Source of the DNA: Brevibacterium rongguiense
GTDB lineage: Bacteria; Actinomycetota; Actinomycetes; Actinomycetales; Brevibacteriaceae
Assembly (NCBI RefSeq): GCF_009857845.1
Contig: NZ_WWEQ01000002.1
Coordinates: forward strand, 41,970-105,969
Direction: 5' to 3'
Length of the DNA stretch: 64,000 bases
This document shows positions 43,566 through 52,011 of the stretch, piece by piece. The notes under the pieces are model-generated. The model saw only the letters and a program-made list of their open reading frames with translations, was not told where the DNA came from and searched no databases. How positions within the stretch are numbered: position 1 is the stretch's first letter; every line of letters starts with the position of its first letter. A program made the position numbers and the translations under genes.

Positions 43566-44609
43566 ATGCGCGCAGTCGTGTTCGAGAACTACCAGACCTT
43601 TCCTTCGCTGACCGATGTCGAGGTGCCGGAGCCCGGTGCGGGCGAGGTGCTGCTCAAGGTGGCTGGCGCGGGCGCGTGCCACTCCGACGTCTCCGTCTAC
43701 CGCGACTTCACCGCCGAGCACCCCGGTGCGCTCAAGCCGTCGTTCGTCCTGGGGCACGAGTCCGCCGGGTGGGTGGAGAAGCTGGGCCCGGGTGTGACCG
43801 GTGTGGAGATCGGCGATGCGTATCTGGTGTACGGGCCGACCGGCTGCGGTCGGTGCCGTATGTGCGTGCAGGGCGCGGAGAACTACTGCGACAACGCGGC
43901 GACGAACCCGGCCCTGGCGATCGGGCTCGGGCGCGACGGCGGGATGGCGGAATACGTTGCTGTGCCGGCCCGCAACCTGGTGCCGCTGGGCGATGCCGAC
44001 CCGGTGGCCGCGGCCCCGCTCGCCGACGCGGGCCTCACGCCCTACCACGCGATCAAGCAGGCACTGCCGAATCTGGCCGGCGGTGGGAAGTCCGCGCTCG
44101 TCGTGGGCCTGGGCGGTCTGGGCCAGGTTGCGGTCCAGATCCTTCGCGCGCTCACCGGTGCGCAGATCATTGCGACCGATGCGAAGCAGGAGGCGATGGA
44201 CGCCGTGGCCGGCGACGGGGTGGAAACGGTCCCCGCCGGCGATGGCCAGGTCGAGCGGATCCGCGACCTGACGGGCGGTCGCGGAGTCGACGCGGCCTTC
44301 GACTTCGTGGGAGCGAAGGCGACCATCGCCACAGCACGCGCGGCCGCGGGCATTGGCTCGCGCGTTGTCGTGGTGGGGATCGCCGACGGCACGGCGGACT
44401 GGAGCTTCTTCGGCACGCCCTATGAGTCCACGCTCAACGGCACCTACTGGGGTTCGCTGGGCGACCTCTACGATGTGGCGGCGATGTATCGCCGGGGGCA
44501 GATCACGCCGACGATCCAGACTTTCGCGATGGACGATGCCCTTGAGGCCTACCGAAGCCTGGAGGCCGGGAAGATCAGCGGCCGAGCCGTCGTCACACCC
44601 AACGCATAG
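43566..44609 (+). CDS. Zinc-dependent alcohol dehydrogenase
   Basis: A 347-residue medium-chain dehydrogenase. Catalytic zinc: Cys in GACHSDV and GHESAG. The structural zinc cysteines are CGRCRMC...C in the GPTGCGRCRMCVQGAENYC block. The coenzyme fold is LVVGLGGLGQVAVQ, followed by an acidic TDAKQ that suggests NAD. Start: ATG at 43566 after GAGGAGG. It oxidises an alcohol or reduces an aldehyde. Confidence 0.92.
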   Translation: MRAVVFENYQTFPSLTDVEVPEPGAGEVLLKVAGAGACHSDVSVYRDFTAEHPGALKPSFVLGHESAGWVEKLGPGVTGVEIGDAYLVYGPTGCGRCRMCVQGAENYCDNAATNPALAIGLGRDGGMAEYVAVPARNLVPLGDADPVAAAPLADAGLTPYHAIKQALPNLAGGGKSALVVGLGGLGQVAVQILRALTGAQIIATDAKQEAMDAVAGDGVETVPAGDGQVERIRDLTGGRGVDAAFDFVGAKATIATARAAAGIGSRVVVVGIADGTADWSFFGTPYESTLNGTYWGSLGDLYDVAAMYRRGQITPTIQTFAMDDALEAYRSLEAGKISGRAVVTPNA

Positions 44610-44660
44610 GACGCGGCGGAGGTGCGGTCTCCGCACGGTGGCAAGGGGAGGAGAGGCGCG

Positions 44661-44691
44661 GATTCGCACCCCTGCGAATCTCGGCTATTCT
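44661..44691 (+). promoter_or_regulatory. Promoter with palindrome over the -35 of secreted paralogue 3
   Basis: GATTCGCA-CCCC-TGCGAATC is a perfect 8-bp inverted repeat (44661-44680). Its left arm supplies a -35-like TTCGCA, 17 bp before TATTCT (44686-44691). A protein binding it would control the gene at 44773. Confidence 0.5.
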
Positions 44692-44772
44692 GAGCGTGGA
44701 GCGGGTCGCTGCGGACCCAGTTCCGCGTCTCTCCCACTTGCCGAGCGATCGGCCCTCCGCCCTAGGACTCCT

Positions 44773-45516
44773 ATGCCTTCGCTCGTGCGCGCCTGCGCCG
44801 CCGTCCTCGCCGCCGTCCTCGCCGTGCTGGGCCTGACCGTCCCCGCGGGCCCCGCCGCCGCGAAATCTGCGCCGCGCTTCGATGTGGTGTCGCTGTCCAT
44901 GAAAGACATGGTCGTTTCAAGGAACTCGGGATGTCCGTATTCGTATGTGCACCTGAAGTCGAGAACGAACGTGCGCACGTGGGACTTTCACACGCGAATG
45001 ACGAAGGGAAGGACTGTCCTGCGAATCGCCGACACGTACCCGTTCTCATATCCTTACGCGGATTTCGACAGTCGTGATCATCCGCGGACAGCGCGAATTG
45101 GACTCTGTCCCTACAACAAAATCCTCGGCAAGATCACGATTGGTCCGGGACATGCATTCCTCAAAGTCGGTTCGAAGTGGATTGAGAAGCGCTCGAAGGT
45201 GAAGGGCTACTTCTACATCCGCGCGAAGTCGTCCCTGACGGCGAGCTCTCGCCGCTCGGGTTCGACCGTGCGCGTGAGCGCGCAGGCCAAGCGCTTCAAC
45301 GTCGATTGGCAGCACCCGCGCTACGTGGCCTACAGTCCCAAGCGCGCCCAGCTGCAGGTCAAGTCCGGCCGGGGCTGGAAGACAGTGCAGACGCGCAACT
45401 TTTCACATGGTCGCGCCCACTTCTCGGTCAAGCAGCGGGGCAAGCGGGCCTACCGTGTCGCCTACCCCCGGGTCAGCTGGGCAACGGGCGCGGCGACGCG
45501 CACCTTTACGCGCTGA
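44773..45516 (+). CDS. Secreted protein, family A paralogue 3
   Basis: A 247-residue homologue of the tandem pair at 13279-14714. It has a signal peptide (residues 1-30, cleavage near AAA-K). The same two cysteines (SGCPYS, GLCPY), FYIRAKSSLTASSRRSGS and the C-terminal AYRVAYPRVSWATGAATRTFTR are present. The N-terminal half is Lys/Tyr-rich and its DNA is clearly lower in GC (well under the neighbours), pointing to later acquisition or relaxed codon use. Function unknown. Confidence 0.82.
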   Translation: MPSLVRACAAVLAAVLAVLGLTVPAGPAAAKSAPRFDVVSLSMKDMVVSRNSGCPYSYVHLKSRTNVRTWDFHTRMTKGRTVLRIADTYPFSYPYADFDSRDHPRTARIGLCPYNKILGKITIGPGHAFLKVGSKWIEKRSKVKGYFYIRAKSSLTASSRRSGSTVRVSAQAKRFNVDWQHPRYVAYSPKRAQLQVKSGRGWKTVQTRNFSHGRAHFSVKQRGKRAYRVAYPRVSWATGAATRTFTR

Positions 45517-45609
45517 CCCACACCGCCGGCTGGCGGGCAGCTGACTGCCATTGCGTCCATCCCAGGGCCTGGCAGTGAGACAGCCCGCCCGCAGTGGCAT
45601 CCTTGGACT

Positions 45610-46167
45610 ATGACCGAGCACACACAGCCGCAGCCCACCGCCGACCTCTACGACGAGCGCGGTGACGCGCTGGACTCCGTCTCGCTGCAGTTCCAGGACC
45701 TGGGCGGGGCTACCCGCTTCGCCGGCCCCATCCGCACGATTCGCTGCCACCGGGACAACGCGCTGGTCAAGCAGCTGCTCAACACGCCGGGGGAGGGCGC
45801 AGTCCTCGTGGTCGACGGTGCCCGCAGCCTCGAGTCCGCCCTTATGGGCGACATGATCGCGGAATCGGCCGTGGCCAACGGCTGGGCGGGCGTCATCATC
45901 AACGGCGCCATCCGGGACCGCGCCGCCATCGCCGAGCTGCGCCTGGGCGTCAAGGCGCTGGGCTCCAATCCGCGCAAGTCGGCGAAGGACGGGGCCGGCG
46001 AGATCGACGTGCCCGTCAGCTTCGGCGGCGTGACTTTCGAGCCCGGTGGCCGGCTGTGGGCCGACGAGGACGGCATCCTCGTCGAGCCGGCGAGCACCGC
46101 GAGCGCGCACAGCAGCACCGCGAGAGCAGACGGCGTCACCGCGCCCGGCGCCCCGACGCGCGGCTGA
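45610..46167 (+). CDS. RraA-like protein (aldolase / RNase E inhibitor fold)
   Basis: A 185-residue RraA-family protein. The conserved block GDMIAESAVANGWAGVIING-IRD (about residues 81-103) and DVPVSFGGVTFEPG with WADEDGIL are the metal and substrate site of HMG/CHA aldolases and RraA. There is an extra disordered 20-residue tail. In bacteria without a typical degradosome the aldolase role is as likely as RNase E inhibition. The CoA-transferase gene starts 1 nt after its stop. Confidence 0.88.
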   Translation: MTEHTQPQPTADLYDERGDALDSVSLQFQDLGGATRFAGPIRTIRCHRDNALVKQLLNTPGEGAVLVVDGARSLESALMGDMIAESAVANGWAGVIINGAIRDRAAIAELRLGVKALGSNPRKSAKDGAGEIDVPVSFGGVTFEPGGRLWADEDGILVEPASTASAHSSTARADGVTAPGAPTRG

Positions 46168-46168
46168 C

Positions 46169-47371
46169 ATGGCCGACGCGCACTCGGCCGGCCCGCTCGC
46201 GGGCACGACGATCATCGAGAACGCGTCGTTCATCGCGGGCCCCAGCGCCTGCCTGGGCCTTGCGAAACTGGGTGCCCAGGTCATCCGGATCGACCCGCTC
46301 GGCGGCGGCCCCGACAGCGACCGCTGGCCGGTGGACCCCTGCGGCACCTCGATCTACTGGCACACGCTCAACCGCGGCAAGCGGTCGGTGGCCCTTGACC
46401 TGCGCAGCGACACCGGGCGCCGGCTCGCGATGGACCTCATCACCGCACCGGGCACAGGTGGGGGCATCCTCGTGGAGAACGGCGCCGCCCGCAGGCACCT
46501 CGACGACGCCCTGCTGCGCGAACGCCGCGCCGACCTCATCCACGTGGGCGTCACCGGCAGGGCCGACGGCGCCCCGGCGGTCGACTACACCGTGAACGCG
46601 GCCACCGGCGTGCCCGGTCTCACCGGCCCGGCGGACTCGGAGCGGCCCGTCAACCACGTGCTGCCCGCCTGGGATCTGCTCTGCGGCCAGGCAGTCGTCT
46701 CCGCCGTGCTGCTGGGCCTCCTGCGGCGCGCCACCACGGGAAGGGGCAGCTTCGAGACGATCGCGCTCGAAGACGTCGCGCTCTCCGCTGTTGCGGATCT
46801 GGGCTGGTACACCGAGGCCCTGGCCGCCGACCGCCCCCGCCACGGGAACCACCTGTTCGGCACCTTCGGCACGGACTTCGCCACCGCCGACGGCCGGCAC
46901 ATCATGGTCACCGCGATCACCGTGCGCCAGTGGCGCGGGCTCGTCGAGGCCACCGGCCGCGGGGACGTCGTCACCGCGCTGGCGCAGGCGCTGGAGGCGG
47001 ACTTCGAGGCCGAGGACCAGCGCTATGCCCACCGCGCCGTCCTCGAGGCGGTCTTCGCCCCGTGGTTCGCGCAGCGCACCTGCGCGCAGGCATGTGCCGC
47101 GCTGGGGGAGACGGGCGCGCTCTTCGCGCCGTACGCCACCGCCGCCGAGGCGGCCGCGGCCTGGCCGTCGACCCCGGTCCTCGACCGGGTCGAGCACTCC
47201 GCAGCCGGACCGCTCATCACCGGCGCCTCGCCCATCCGGGTGGACGGCGCCTACCTGCGCGCCGATGCCCCCGTCCGCCTGGGCGCCGATACCCGCAGCG
47301 TGCTCGCCGAGCGTCTGGGGCTCACTGCCGCGGAACTCGACGACCTGGCCGCGCAGGGCGTCATCGCCTGA
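46169..47371 (+). CDS. Class III CoA-transferase (CaiB/BaiF family)
   Basis: A 400-residue protein with family landmarks: FIAGPSACLGLAKLGAQVIRIDPLGGG at the N terminus, LNRGKRSVALDLRS, then LGLLRRATTGRG and the HGNHLFGTFGTDF region. It moves CoA between carboxylic acids. The start at 46169 lies 1 nt after the rraA-like stop and is probably translated by coupling; an upstream frame overlapping rraA is rejected. It is slightly divergent, with fewer Gly in the N-terminal loop than CaiB. Substrate unknown. Confidence 0.88.
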   Translation: MADAHSAGPLAGTTIIENASFIAGPSACLGLAKLGAQVIRIDPLGGGPDSDRWPVDPCGTSIYWHTLNRGKRSVALDLRSDTGRRLAMDLITAPGTGGGILVENGAARRHLDDALLRERRADLIHVGVTGRADGAPAVDYTVNAATGVPGLTGPADSERPVNHVLPAWDLLCGQAVVSAVLLGLLRRATTGRGSFETIALEDVALSAVADLGWYTEALAADRPRHGNHLFGTFGTDFATADGRHIMVTAITVRQWRGLVEATGRGDVVTALAQALEADFEAEDQRYAHRAVLEAVFAPWFAQRTCAQACAALGETGALFAPYATAAEAAAAWPSTPVLDRVEHSAAGPLITGASPIRVDGAYLRADAPVRLGADTRSVLAERLGLTAAELDDLAAQGVIA

Positions 47372-47406
47372 GCGAACTCCATCCCCGGCCCGGACCCGGG
47401 ACGGCG

Positions 47407-47440
47407 AAGCGGGCCCGAGGCAATTGCCTCGGGCCCGCTT
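47407..47440. terminator. Perfect 34-bp palindromic bidirectional terminator
   Basis: Two 17-nt arms with no unpaired loop base (centre AATT), AAGC...GCTT outside. It lies between the convergent CoA-transferase gene and the membrane-protein gene; it reads the same on both strands, so it can end both transcripts. Confidence 0.85.
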
Positions 47441-47499
47441 GGCGCCTGCCTGCCGCCTGCGGCGGCTCGGGGCGGGCGCCCGCGAGCGCCCGGCCCGGC

Positions 47500-48384
47500 T
47501 CAGTGCTTGGGCTTGTCGACCTCTTCGAACATCGAGTCGTCGTTGTCCTCGAGGAACTGCTCGCGGTCGAGCTCGGAGTCCAGGCTGTCGGTCTCGCTCT
47601 CGGCGATCACGGCGGTGGCCTCGTCGCCGGTGGCGAGGTCGGCATCCTGATCCGTCGTCGCGGAGGTCGCGGCCTCGGGGACCGGAACCTCGCTCACGAC
47701 CGGCGCGGTTGCCGCCGCGCCCTGCTCGGAGCGGGGCGTCGAGCCCACGGGGCGGGCATCGGCGGGGCGGTTGCCGGGCAGCGGCGTCGACCAGGGGTCC
47801 TCGACCGGCTGCGCCTTCTTCCAGATGTAGTAGCCGATGCCGCCCACGGCACCGGTGAGCAGGATCCAGAACAGCCACATGCCGAAGCCAGCCTTGGACT
47901 TGGGCTTCGTCTGCTTGGCCAGCGCGCGGCCCCGCTTGGCGAGGTTTTTCTGCGCCTTCTTCGCGGCCTTCTTGTCCCCGGTCAGCTTCTCCGCCAGGAC
48001 GGCGACCGCGGCCGGGGTCTTGGCGCTGCCCAGCGCATCGGAGGCATCCCCGAGGTACTTCGAGGCGCGGCCGGCGGCCTCGTCGGCCGTCTTGTCGAAC
48101 GAGCGGCGGGCGTCCTTGAGGCCCTCGCGGCTCTTGGCCTCGACGCGCTCGCCGAGCTCCTCGAGGCGGGGGCGGACGCGGTCCGCGGTGTGCTGGAGGT
48201 ACTCGCTGGCCTCGCGCAGCTTGGGCGCCAGGGCTTCGCCGCCCTCGTGCAGCAGCTCATTGGCGCGCTCCAGGTAGGGCGCCGTGCCCTCGCGCACCGC
48301 GTCGCCCACGTTCGCGGCAGCGTGATTCACGTCCTTGAGCAGCCGATCGGCCTTCTTCTTGGGCTGGGCCTTCTTCTTGAACAT
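47500..48384 (-). CDS. Membrane-anchored helical envelope protein of unknown function
   Basis: A 294-residue protein. Residues 1-160 are Lys/Ala/Glu-rich amphipathic helices, apolipoprotein-like ([18 protein letters not shown]...). There is one TM helix at about 168-188. Residues 190-294 are an acidic disordered tail, ending VDKPKH. Similar proteins occur beside ppiA in Micrococcales. It is divergent from ppiA. A membrane-associated coiled-coil or stress role is possible, not shown. Confidence 0.75.
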   Translation of the reverse strand: MFKKKAQPKKKADRLLKDVNHAAANVGDAVREGTAPYLERANELLHEGGEALAPKLREASEYLQHTADRVRPRLEELGERVEAKSREGLKDARRSFDKTADEAAGRASKYLGDASDALGSAKTPAAVAVLAEKLTGDKKAAKKAQKNLAKRGRALAKQTKPKSKAGFGMWLFWILLTGAVGGIGYYIWKKAQPVEDPWSTPLPGNRPADARPVGSTPRSEQGAAATAPVVSEVPVPEAATSATTDQDADLATGDEATAVIAESETDSLDSELDREQFLEDNDDSMFEEVDKPKH

Positions 48385-48631
48385 CTCAACCTCCGTCGCA
48401 AGCGTGTACGCAGCGCCGGCATCTCGGGGTGCAGCGCCGTCAGCTTGCGCTGAGGCTCCCGTGCACCGGCCCCTCCCGGCCAGTCTACGGCCTCACCCGC
48501 ACCACGTCAGGGCCGGTATCGGCAATTGGGCTGAGCGTTCGCGCAGACTCCGCCGCCCGCCCGCTGTGCTTTGGGCGCTCACACCCAGGCGCGGCGGACA
48601 GCGGTGCGGGCGGCGTGGAAGAATGGCGGCC

Positions 48632-49171
48632 ATGACGAATGCAACGCAGCAGGCGATCCTGCACACGACCATGGGCGACATCACCGTGAACCTGTTCGGC
48701 GAGCAGGCCCCGGAGACGGTCGAGAACTTCACCGGCCTGGCCGAGGGCACCAAGGAGTACAAGGACGACGCGGGCCGGACGAACCCGCAGAAGTTCTACG
48801 ACGGCCTGGGCTTCCACCGCATCATCAAGAACTTCATGATCCAGGGCGGCTGCCCTGTGGGCGCCGGCACCGGCGGCCCCGGCTACACGTTCGACGATGA
48901 GATCTCCCCCGAGCTGAAGTTCGACCGCCCCTACCTGCTCGCGATGGCCAATGCCGGCAAGCGCGGCGGCAAGGGCACGAACGGCTCACAGTTCTTCCTC
49001 ACGACCGTGCCCACCCCGCACCTCAACGGCGCCCACACGATCTTCGGCGAGGTCGCCGACGACGACTCGAAGGCCGTCGTCGACAAGATCGAGCAGGTCC
49101 CCACCGGTCCCATGGACCGCCCCATGGAGCCCGTCACCATCACCTCGGTCGACGTCCTGCCGGCGTCCTGA
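48632..49171 (+). CDS. ppiA: Peptidyl-prolyl cis-trans isomerase (cyclophilin) PpiA
   Basis: A 179-residue cyclophilin. [13 protein letters not shown] carries the catalytic Arg; [11 protein letters not shown] and [12 protein letters not shown] are the other active-site segments. There is no signal peptide, so it is cytoplasmic. The ATG at 48632 has GGAAG about 9 nt upstream; another ATG three codons earlier would abut that ribosome site and is less likely. It is followed by the rhomboid gene, the usual near-origin order. Confidence 0.95.
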   Translation: MTNATQQAILHTTMGDITVNLFGEQAPETVENFTGLAEGTKEYKDDAGRTNPQKFYDGLGFHRIIKNFMIQGGCPVGAGTGGPGYTFDDEISPELKFDRPYLLAMANAGKRGGKGTNGSQFFLTTVPTPHLNGAHTIFGEVADDDSKAVVDKIEQVPTGPMDRPMEPVTITSVDVLPAS

Positions 49172-49214
49172 TCGAGTCGGCTCAGCGGACCGGGCCAGTG
49201 GACCGGGCGCACCT

Positions 49215-49997
49215 GTGACCCACGATCCCGGCGCCCACGGCGCACCCGAACCCGGCGCACGGCCCTCCCACGGTGAGGCCGGCGCCGGGTTCGGCCCGTC
49301 CGAGCGAGCGCCCCGGCCGGCCCCCGCCCCCGCGCACGCCCCGGCCCGCCCCGCTGCGGGTGGCCGCCGGCCGCGGCGGCCCTCTGCCACCGCGACGATC
49401 ATCGCGGTCACGCTCGCGTGCTTCGTCCTCCAGTTCATCCCCGGCCTGCACCTGCAGCAGGCGCTGGCGTTCTCGCCCGCGCTCGCGGAGTCGCAGCCCT
49501 GGCGCGCGCTCACCGCCGCACTCGTCCACGCCCAGCCCAACCCCGGGCACGTGTTCTTCAACATGGTGGGCCTGTTCTTCTTCGGCACGTTCGTCGAGCG
49601 CTCCGTGGGCAGCCGCTTCCTCGTGGCGGTCTACGTCCTGGCCGCGTTCGGCGGCTCGCTGCTCACGCTCCTGCTGTCCTCCCCGTCCGCCGCCAACTGG
49701 CACGCGGGCTACGTGGGCGCCTCCGGTGCCGTGTTCGGCATCGTGGGCGTGCTGCTGACTCCCACCCGCCGCCTCGACCGCAACATCAGCGGGGTCGTGC
49801 TCTTCGTCGTGCTCAACGTGGGCTACATGGCCATCGAGCCCACCATCGCCTGGCAGGCGCACCTGGGGGGCCTCCTCGTGGGCTTCGTGCTCGGCTGCCT
49901 GCGGCTGCTGCCCCCGCGGCGCCTGGGCCCGCCGGTCTTCTGGGTGGGCGCCGGGGCACTGGCCGTGGTCATGGGCGCGCTCTACGCCCTCGCCTGA
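49215..49997 (+). CDS. Rhomboid-family intramembrane serine protease
   Basis: 260 residues: a 57-residue Pro/Ala-rich cytoplasmic N terminus and six TM helices. Active-site elements are HVFFN (N116), GASG (S170) and WQAHLGG (H216), all intact, so it should be proteolytic. Start GTG at 49215. It is downstream of ppiA by 43 nt. The substrate is unknown in actinobacteria. Confidence 0.9.
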   Translation: MTHDPGAHGAPEPGARPSHGEAGAGFGPSERAPRPAPAPAHAPARPAAGGRRPRRPSATATIIAVTLACFVLQFIPGLHLQQALAFSPALAESQPWRALTAALVHAQPNPGHVFFNMVGLFFFGTFVERSVGSRFLVAVYVLAAFGGSLLTLLLSSPSAANWHAGYVGASGAVFGIVGVLLTPTRRLDRNISGVVLFVVLNVGYMAIEPTIAWQAHLGGLLVGFVLGCLRLLPPRRLGPPVFWVGAGALAVVMGALYALA

Positions 49998-50177
49998 ATC
50001 CCGGCGCCCGAGGCGGCCTGCGCCTGCCCCGGCCCGCGGCGCACTGTGCCTTCCCCGGCCCCGGCCCCGTACCTGTTCCGCGCCTCAACCGACCCCTCGC
50101 CTGAGCAGCCCCGTACCCGGCCCGGCTCCGCGCATGAGGAGCCCCGTATCCGAGGCGCGCAGGCGCGCGCTGCCGGC

Positions 50178-50191
50178 CCGCACCTCGGGCG
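50178..50191 (+). repeat. Interspersed intergenic 14-mer, copy 5
   Basis: CCGCACCTCGGGCG between the convergent rhomboid and YczE-like genes. With 8 more upstream bases it matches copy 4 over 22 nt. Confidence 0.6.
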
Positions 50192-50216
50192 CGGGGCGGG
50201 CGGGGCAGCGGCCGTC

Positions 50217-50873
50217 CTACGTGTCGTCGGAGGCGAACGGGTCCGGCGGGTGCAGCACGCGCGCGGCAAGGCGCAGCATCGCCTGCGTGACCGGGCCGAT
50301 GCCGAACGCGTAGAGCAGCGTGCCGATGAACAGCCGGCCGCCCAGCAGCCAGCCGGCCGCCATGACGAGGACCTCGATGCAGGAGCGGACGAGCAGCACG
50401 GGCCTGCCGGTGCGCTCGACGAGGCCGGTCATGAGCCCGTCGCGCGGGCCCGGGCCGAACGCCGGGATGATGTAGAGCACCGTCGCGGCCCCGTTGATGA
50501 CGATGCCCGCGGCCATGTAGGCGAGCTGCAGCCAGAGCGCGTCCGGCTCCGGCACGAAGCGCAGGGTGAGGTCGATGAAGGGCCCCACGAGCAGCGCATT
50601 GGACAGCGTCCCCAGCCCCGGCCGCTGGCGCAGGGGGATCCACAGGAGCAGCAGGAGCAGCGACAGGCCCACGGCGATCGTGCCGATCGACAGCGGGATG
50701 TGCAGCGCGAGGCCCTGGTGGAGCACATCCCAGGGGGTGTTGCCGAGCGTTGAGAGGATGAGCAGCCCGCTGGAGAAGCCGAACCCGGCCAGGCCCGCGT
50801 AGAGCGCGACCAGGCGCACGGGCAGCGGATAGCTCGCGAGCAGGCGGAAGTGCCCGCCCGCCCCTGCCGCCAC
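50217..50873 (-). CDS. YczE/YitT-like integral membrane protein
   Basis: A 218-residue membrane protein with about five TM helices. GFGFSSGLLILSTLGNTPWDVLHQG near residues 31-55 and the FGPGPRDGLMTGL loop (about 138-150) are the hallmarks of the YczE/YyaS group. The start is GTG at 50873. The cargo or role of the family is unknown. It lies 4 nt downstream of crgA on the same strand and may be co-transcribed with it. Confidence 0.82.
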   Translation of the reverse strand: MAAGAGGHFRLLASYPLPVRLVALYAGLAGFGFSSGLLILSTLGNTPWDVLHQGLALHIPLSIGTIAVGLSLLLLLLWIPLRQRPGLGTLSNALLVGPFIDLTLRFVPEPDALWLQLAYMAAGIVINGAATVLYIIPAFGPGPRDGLMTGLVERTGRPVLLVRSCIEVLVMAAGWLLGGRLFIGTLLYAFGIGPVTQAMLRLAARVLHPPDPFASDDT

Positions 50874-50877
50874 GCGG

Positions 50878-51762
50878 CTAGCGCCAGCGCGTGGACATGC
50901 CCAGGCCCACCACGAGGATGCCGAAGCCCGCGAGCAGGTTCCAGTTGCCCCAGGCCTCGACCGGCCACTTGCCGCCGGAGACGTAGAAGACGACGAGCCA
51001 CAGCAGGCCCAGGCCCAGAATGCTCAGGAGCACCGGCACGAACCAGCGCGGGTTGGGCTTGATGGACTGCTGGGTCTCCGAGGACGTGTAGCTCGACTGC
51101 TTGCGCGAACTCGAGCGCTTCGCCGGGTTGCCGGAGCGCGCCGTGCGCTTGGGCGAGCGCTCGCCCTTGGCGGGCTGCTTCGCCTTCTCCTTGGCGCCCT
51201 TCGCGCTCGCCGCAGTCTTCGAGCCCGTGGCACCCGCAGTCTTCGCGTCCTTCGAACCCGCGTCCTTCGAGCCCTTGGTGCCCGAGGCCTTCGAGCCCTT
51301 CGAGTCCGCGGCCTTCGCGGCGGCCTCCTCCTCGGCGGCCTCGGCGCGGTCCTTCGCCTCCTCCTCGGCGAACCCTGCGCGGTCGGCGGGATCGGGATCC
51401 TCGGCCGCCTTGGCCTCCGCGCGGGCGGCGCGCTTGTCCGCCTTGGCCTTCTTCACGCGGTGCTCATCGGCTGCGACCGCGTCGTCGTTGCCGGCGAGCT
51501 CATCGGTGCGCTTGTCCGCCTCGGCGCGGCGCTCCTCGTCCTCGGCGGCCTCGAGGTCGGCGCGGGCACGTGCCTCGGCGCGCTGCTCCCGCTCGTCCTC
51601 GGCGGCGAGCTGCTCCGGCAGGCCCGGGCCCTCGGGGTCGATGGGCTGCGCGCGCGGGTCGTCGATGTCGTCGATGAGCGCGGGATCCGGTGTCGTCTCC
51701 GCCGCCGAGGCGGGGGTGCGCTGGGTCCGGTGCGGCTTCTTGCCGCGGCTCGAGTTGGCCAC
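50878..51762 (-). CDS. crgA: Cell-division protein CrgA with long N-terminal extension
   Basis: A 294-residue protein. The last 60 residues are a standard CrgA: KPNPRWFVPVLLSILGLGLLW (TM1), then WGNWNLLAGFGILVVGLGMSTRWR (TM2). CrgA helps bring FtsZ, FtsI and Wag31 partners to the septum. The first roughly 230 residues are a charged Ala/Lys/Glu/Asp-rich extension with repeated SKxxG units; usual CrgA is under 100 residues. The start is a GTG at 51762 with AAGGAG 5 nt upstream, a strong match; later starts would leave the frame and ribosome site unexplained. Confidence 0.85.
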   Translation of the reverse strand: MANSSRGKKPHRTQRTPASAAETTPDPALIDDIDDPRAQPIDPEGPGLPEQLAAEDEREQRAEARARADLEAAEDEERRAEADKRTDELAGNDDAVAADEHRVKKAKADKRAARAEAKAAEDPDPADRAGFAEEEAKDRAEAAEEEAAAKAADSKGSKASGTKGSKDAGSKDAKTAGATGSKTAASAKGAKEKAKQPAKGERSPKRTARSGNPAKRSSSRKQSSYTSSETQQSIKPNPRWFVPVLLSILGLGLLWLVVFYVSGGKWPVEAWGNWNLLAGFGILVVGLGMSTRWR

Positions 51763-52011
51763 GTCTCTCCTTAGGGTGCGGGTCCGATCGCACATCGGGT
51801 CGTCCCGCTCACCAGTGGGCAGGCTGTCAGATGCAGTGAAGTCTACGCGGGATCGTCGAGCGCTGCCCATTCCCGCGCACCGCGCAGTGCGTCCGGCGGG
51901 TGCGCGATGGGGTGCCGTGTGCCTTGTTCGCGCGGTGGGCGCGGGGTTGTGTGCGCTCGACCGCGTGCATAGCCTGTCCTTATCCGCCGTCGAACGAGGA
52001 CTCAGGGGCAG

